The position numbers and the translations under genes are program-made. A stretch of 64,000 nt of DNA from Telmatherina bonti (Eukaryota; Chordata; Actinopteri; Atheriniformes; Telmatherinidae), in contig OW121827.1 in NCBI GenBank assembly GCA_933228915.1, positions 21,805,763 to 21,869,762 of the forward strand. The letters run 5' to 3'. A model generated the notes under the pieces. It saw nothing but the letters and a program-made list of their open reading frames with translations. It was not told the origin of the DNA and searched no databases. Shown here piece by piece: positions 1 through 64,000 of this stretch (the stretch's first letter is position 1; the number at the start of each line of letters is the position of its first letter).

Positions 1-55
1 CCAATTACTCCAAAGTTAAAAGGAACCATCAGCAACAGCAAACATGCAGCCTCAC

Positions 56-60369
<60,314 letters not shown>

Positions 60370-61616
60370 CGCAGACCCTCGTAGATGCCGACAACAACGC
60401 GCCGCGTGCGTGCAGGTCTTGTCATCTATGGCTCTCCATGAAATGCGTTATGTGGAGATTACGCGCGCGGATCTCTGAGTAGGTCTGCTAGGTCCTGTCA
60501 CAAAGTTTCAAATTCATCTTCCTCTGCTGAAGGTGTGTCCTGTTTTCGGTGCATATCCTCCCCACAATCCAGGCCAGTTTTCCTCGTTCCCGACTAAATT
60601 AAAACTGCGCGCTACACCGCTGGAGCTCTCAGGTGTCAGACTGTCTCGGGTCCAGTCTACGAATTTGTGTCTGAGAAGGGCCAAAGGTCTTCATCACAGT
60701 TTACACTGCATTCACCACAGACACGTCCGATTTTTACTTCTGTTGAAATATAAGAAACTTCCATTTAGCCTACAGGTGAACATTTTATCGCTTATAGCCG
60801 ACGACTTTACACTTTTAATAATCTTAACTCAAATAAACTCGCATCTTTCAAGAAAGTAGTTTCATTTTTAGGAAATTATTACTTTAATTTATTTCTGAGG
60901 TTACGTTTACTCGATTTCTGAGGTAATGTCCAAATGAAAATAAAAATCATCAGCTTGATAATTAAATGGTGAAAGAAAGACACGCTGAGCATCTGCACTA
61001 CCGTGTATCCAACTGCAGATGAAGATGAGCCCCAGAGAGGTGCACCCCGAATCACTGATCCATTTACGATGATGTTAGGGCGCCATCTAGTGAAAAACGC
61101 TGTCATTACACCAGATGCAGTCATGAAGTGGATTTCGGTGTAGCCTCCATTTTCATGTGCACGTAACAAGTCTCGCGTGTTTCTGGGTTAGTGTCTGTAA
61201 TTCGATCTGTCCTGCAGAGTTTCAACTAATTATTCTTCTGTCTAATATGTAGACCTATCCTGTTCAGTTTTTGTCCTAAAACCCTAAAATGAATTTAAGT
61301 AAAAACTCAAATGAACTTTCAGTTTAGACTCTAGTGGAATTCCCCTTAAATTTATGGGTTTTTTGTTTTTGTTTTTTCCCCACAAATTTCCACAGCAACA
61401 ACTGGGCATCGTGACTTCATGCCTGGACATCGTTGTCATTCTTTGGACTGTAGAGGCTGCTTTCGCTAAGACGCATGTGTCACAGATGGGGGAGTGATAA
61501 GCAAACAGGAACTGACTTTATACACTGGCAGTAGACTATAGGCTGCGTAAACGAAACTAGACTTGAGGGGATCGGGGGCTGTATCTGTTGTGTTTATTAT
61601 TTTCACAAGTTGTCGC
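60370..61616. promoter_or_regulatory. Intergenic region between divergent lama3 and VPS4-type genes
   Basis: 1,247 bp separate the two start codons, so both promoters and 5' UTRs must lie here, unless further upstream non-coding exons exist. The lama3 side (60370-60700) is relatively CpG-rich for this AT-rich window. A five-codon upstream ORF on the minus strand (ATG at 60439, stop at 60422-60424) lies in the likely lama3 leader, its stop overlapping a second upstream ATG. No TATA box was identified with confidence for either gene. Confidence 0.5.
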
Positions 61617-61637
61617 ATGGAGCCAACGAATCTGCAG
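61617..61637 (+). CDS. vps4b: VPS4-type AAA ATPase, coding exon 1
   Basis: ATG at 61617 followed by seven codons (MEPTNLQ) and a donor CAG-GTAGGA, phase 0. In VPS4 genes the first coding exon is similarly tiny and ends at LQ before KAI. It joins exon 2 (KAIAVAQKAS) exactly. Found by looking upstream of exon 2 for a matching phase and the LQ motif. The next intron is 1.95 kb and carries an interspersed repeat. Confidence 0.75.
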
Positions 61638-62179
61638 GTAGGATGAATAATCTGTAAAGACAGGAAGTTTTTCCATTAAGATTGAAGTCAGCCCGTCGGA
61701 ACAGGAACATACCTATCGCACAATGACAGGTTTCATCTCGGTCCTTGTAATTCAGATTTACTTTTTTTTTCTTTTTTTTTTAACGTGCGCTGTTGTCAAA
61801 ACTAGGCCATACCACGAGTTTAATTCATTTATAATCTGAGCTGTTGTCTTATACACAAAATAACAATGTTGTGTTGCCACCGCTGGAGTGCCTGACCGCA
61901 AAATGTGCCTCGCATAAAGTCTACAGATTAGTTTGAATCTGATTTATTTATTTATTGTTAATGTATTGTTATTAAGCAGGGGGTAGCCTGCCGTTCATAG
62001 TTTACAATCTGTAAATACATTGATTGATCTAACAGCATATAAAGTTTTGATGAACTATAAATTAGACTAGAGTCAGGTGTGTTGAAGCAGGGAAACACTG
62101 AAAACCTGCCGGACTGTTTCCCCCTGGGGACGGAATTGAACAGCTCTTCTTAGTTACATATTCTTGTAGTATTACCAGA

Positions 62180-63165
62180 TTGGACCTCATTTTGCCTTCA
62201 GAACGGGATTAAATAACTGTGACATAGCAAGGTATTGGAAACATGGTGCCAGAGAAGTTTTAGTCCATATTGACATGATGGCATCATACAGTTGCTGCAA
62301 ATTTGTACCACCACATGCCATAGGTTTTCTGTTTGACCGAGATACAGTGATTATGGAGGCCATTGGAGTAGCTACAGTTAACTTACTGTCATGTTCAGCT
62401 TGTCATTTTGAGATGATTTGAGCTTTGTGACATGGTGCATTAGCTTGCTGAATGTAGCCGTCAGAAGATGGGTACACTCACTGTGAAGAGATGGACATGG
62501 TGTGCAACAATAGGTTGTGGGGTTTAAACAATGCTCAGTTGTTATTAATGGCCACAAAGTGTGCAACAGTAATGTCCCCCTCACCATTACACCACCGGCA
62601 GCAGCCTACACCACTGGCATGAAGCAACATGGATCCATGTTTCCAAGTTCTTCACATTAAATTCTGACCCTGCCTTATACATGTTATCGCTAAAATGGAA
62701 ACTGATCAGAACAGGCAACATTTTTCCAGTCAGCTATTGTCTAGTTTTTGTGAGCCTGTACAAACTGTAGCTTCGGTGTCCTGTTCTATCAGAAATCGCA
62801 CCTTGTATGATCTTCTGTTGTCGTAGACCCATTGCTTCAACGGTCTACATGTTGTTTTTAAAAATTATATCCAGCGTGCCTTGGTTTGAACCAGTAGCTA
62901 GTTGACTTACATTTACCTTTCTAATATCTCTGTCCAGTCTGCCCATTCTCCTCTGACCTTTGACATGACAAGGCATTTTGGTCCAGACAACCGTTTCTCA
63001 CTGGATATTTCCTTTTTCCTGAAAACCATCCAATTTGGTTTAACTCAAAAATCCCTGTAGATCAACAATTTCTGAATACTCAGACCAAACCATGCTAGCA
63101 CCATTCCCTCCTTCCACTTTCTGATGCTTGGTTTGTCGTACCTAATAAAGTGGCTGCTGGTTGTA
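62180..63165. repeat. Long interspersed fish repeat in VPS4-type intron 1
   Basis: Non-coding stretch with GGTATTGGAAACATGG, GTTTCTCACTGGATATTTCC and the terminal GTACCTAATAAAGTGGCTGC that I associate with a widespread fish DNA-transposon-derived repeat. Boundaries are approximate; the class is not assigned. Confidence 0.5.
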
Positions 63166-63587
63166 AATAAATGCTGAATTCAGACAGATGAAGAGATATA
63201 AATTGCACAATCAAATATATTATCACACCAAGAAAGTCAACAAAATGACAGTTGTAGTCCTGAATTTAAGTGTTATTTTAGCAAAGATATTAGCATTTAA
63301 AAGCATAAAAATGTATTTGAATTTGGTTCATTAAATCTTTTTTAAATAAGTTTAGTACTTTAGCTGTTGAAAAGAAATAAATATTATTTCTTCTTATAAT
63401 CTGATGTTTAAACTTCAAAATGTAATTCAACAGCATTCTTCTACATACAGTATACCTAGTGAGGCTCTTTGTGTTGTAAACTAAGTGACTTTAAGTTTTA
63501 AACTGTTATAACATCATCACAGGGATTTGAATAGAATAACTAAGTCTGCTACTGTAATAAAGCTGAAATAATTTCCTCCCTTTTCAG

Positions 63588-63699
63588 AAAGCTATTGCTG
63601 TAGCACAGAAAGCCTCACAAGAAGACCAGGCTGGAAACTATGAGGAAGCCATCCGATCCTACCAGCATGCCGTAAAGTACTTTCTTCACATTCTAAAAC
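63588..63699 (+). CDS. vps4b: VPS4-type AAA ATPase, coding exon 2 (MIT domain)
   Basis: Acceptor CCCTTTTCAG, donor GTGAGT, phase 0 to 1. It encodes KAIAVAQKASQEDQAGNYEE, AIRSYQHAVKYFLHILK, the first two helices of the MIT domain that recruits VPS4 to ESCRT-III tails. QED-AGNYEEA and the later QG are shared with VPS4B rather than VPS4A as I recall them. VPS4 disassembles ESCRT-III in endosomal sorting, cytokinesis and membrane repair. The sequence seems more diverged from mammalian VPS4A and VPS4B than usual for fish orthologues, so a third paralogue is possible. Confidence 0.85.
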
Positions 63700-63829
63700 G
63701 TGAGTCAATATGATGGTAAACCGACTGTGGCATGAAGAGCAACATCAATTTACATGTTCCTCAGTGTGTTACTGGGACACAATGTTTGACCTGTTTCTTT
63801 GATTAATATTATGTCTTTCATTTTTCCAG

Positions 63830-63930
63830 GGGAACCTCAAGGTAAAGATGGCAATCAGAAGATTAGAGACAAATGTAAACAGTACCTGGACAGAGTGGAA
63901 GAACTACAGGACTACCTAGTGAATAAAGAG
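63830..63930 (+). CDS. vps4b: VPS4-type AAA ATPase, coding exon 3 (end of MIT domain), gene continues beyond window
   Basis: Acceptor TTTTTCCAG, phase 1 to 0. It encodes REPQGKDGNQKIRDKCKQYL, DRVEELQDYLVNKE, the third MIT helix; KCxxYLDRxE is typical of VPS4. The 78 codons seen so far are all in frame. The donor is placed at GAG-GTCAAG because the family boundary follows NKE; it is a weak donor, and reading through reaches a stop 15 codons later (TAA at 63973-63975). The AAA ATPase domain is off the right edge. Confidence 0.78.
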
Positions 63931-64000
63931 GTCAAGAAGAATATACTTACAGATTATTTATCCTATGAATGTTAACCACATTTTCAGGAAAACATGAACA

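Noticed and set aside
60879..61169. 96-codon minus-strand open frame upstream of lama3
   Set aside because: No recognisable motif or signal; low-complexity hydrophobic end; probably chance or leader sequence.

Overview
The window is vertebrate genomic DNA, most likely from a teleost fish, possibly a spiny-rayed one. The evidence is a large intron-split gene with strong vertebrate laminin homology, long AT/GT/GATA microsatellites, and several interspersed repeats of kinds common in fish genomes. All homology statements compare translations with family members recalled from memory; no search was run.

Almost the whole window (about 60.4 kb down to base 56) is one minus-strand gene, laminin subunit alpha-3 (lama3). 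I could trace 74 consecutive coding exons. Every exon has splice-site dinucleotides and a reading-frame phase that joins to the next, giving about 3,285 codons from the signal peptide to the first part of the last LG domain. The gene runs off the left edge, so the rest of LG5, the stop codon and the 3' UTR are missing. Order, right to left: signal peptide and LN domain (60369-40969), LEa EGF-like array (41069-27371), domain IVb (27290-21680), LEb (21422-19383), L4/IVa (18984-16533), short LE array (12733-11294), coiled coil for trimer assembly (11194-7643), LG1 (7490-6518), LG2 (6206-5326), LG3 (5221-4204), LG4 (1627-414) and the start of LG5 (210-56).

Two features suggest alternative products. 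An internal first exon (13219-13539) encodes a signal peptide and five repeats of about 13 residues, joins in phase to exon 41, and sits where mammals place the laminin alpha-3A start. In domain IVb, two exons (26722-26869 and 26390-26528) have the same phases and related sequence, and joining one to the other creates a stop at the junction. They therefore look mutually exclusive.

At the right end, on the plus strand and head to head with lama3, are the first three coding exons of a VPS4-type AAA ATPase (61617-63930, MIT domain only); the gene runs off the right edge. The start codons are about 1.25 kb apart.

Introns hold a 5'-truncated LINE, two TG...CA solo-LTR-like elements, a piggyBac-like and a hAT-like non-autonomous element, other short repeats and many microsatellites. 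A 200-base gap (24611-24810) is surrounded by AT repeats, a 269-bp near-identical duplicate and a small inverted copy of an exon edge, so assembly there is doubtful.
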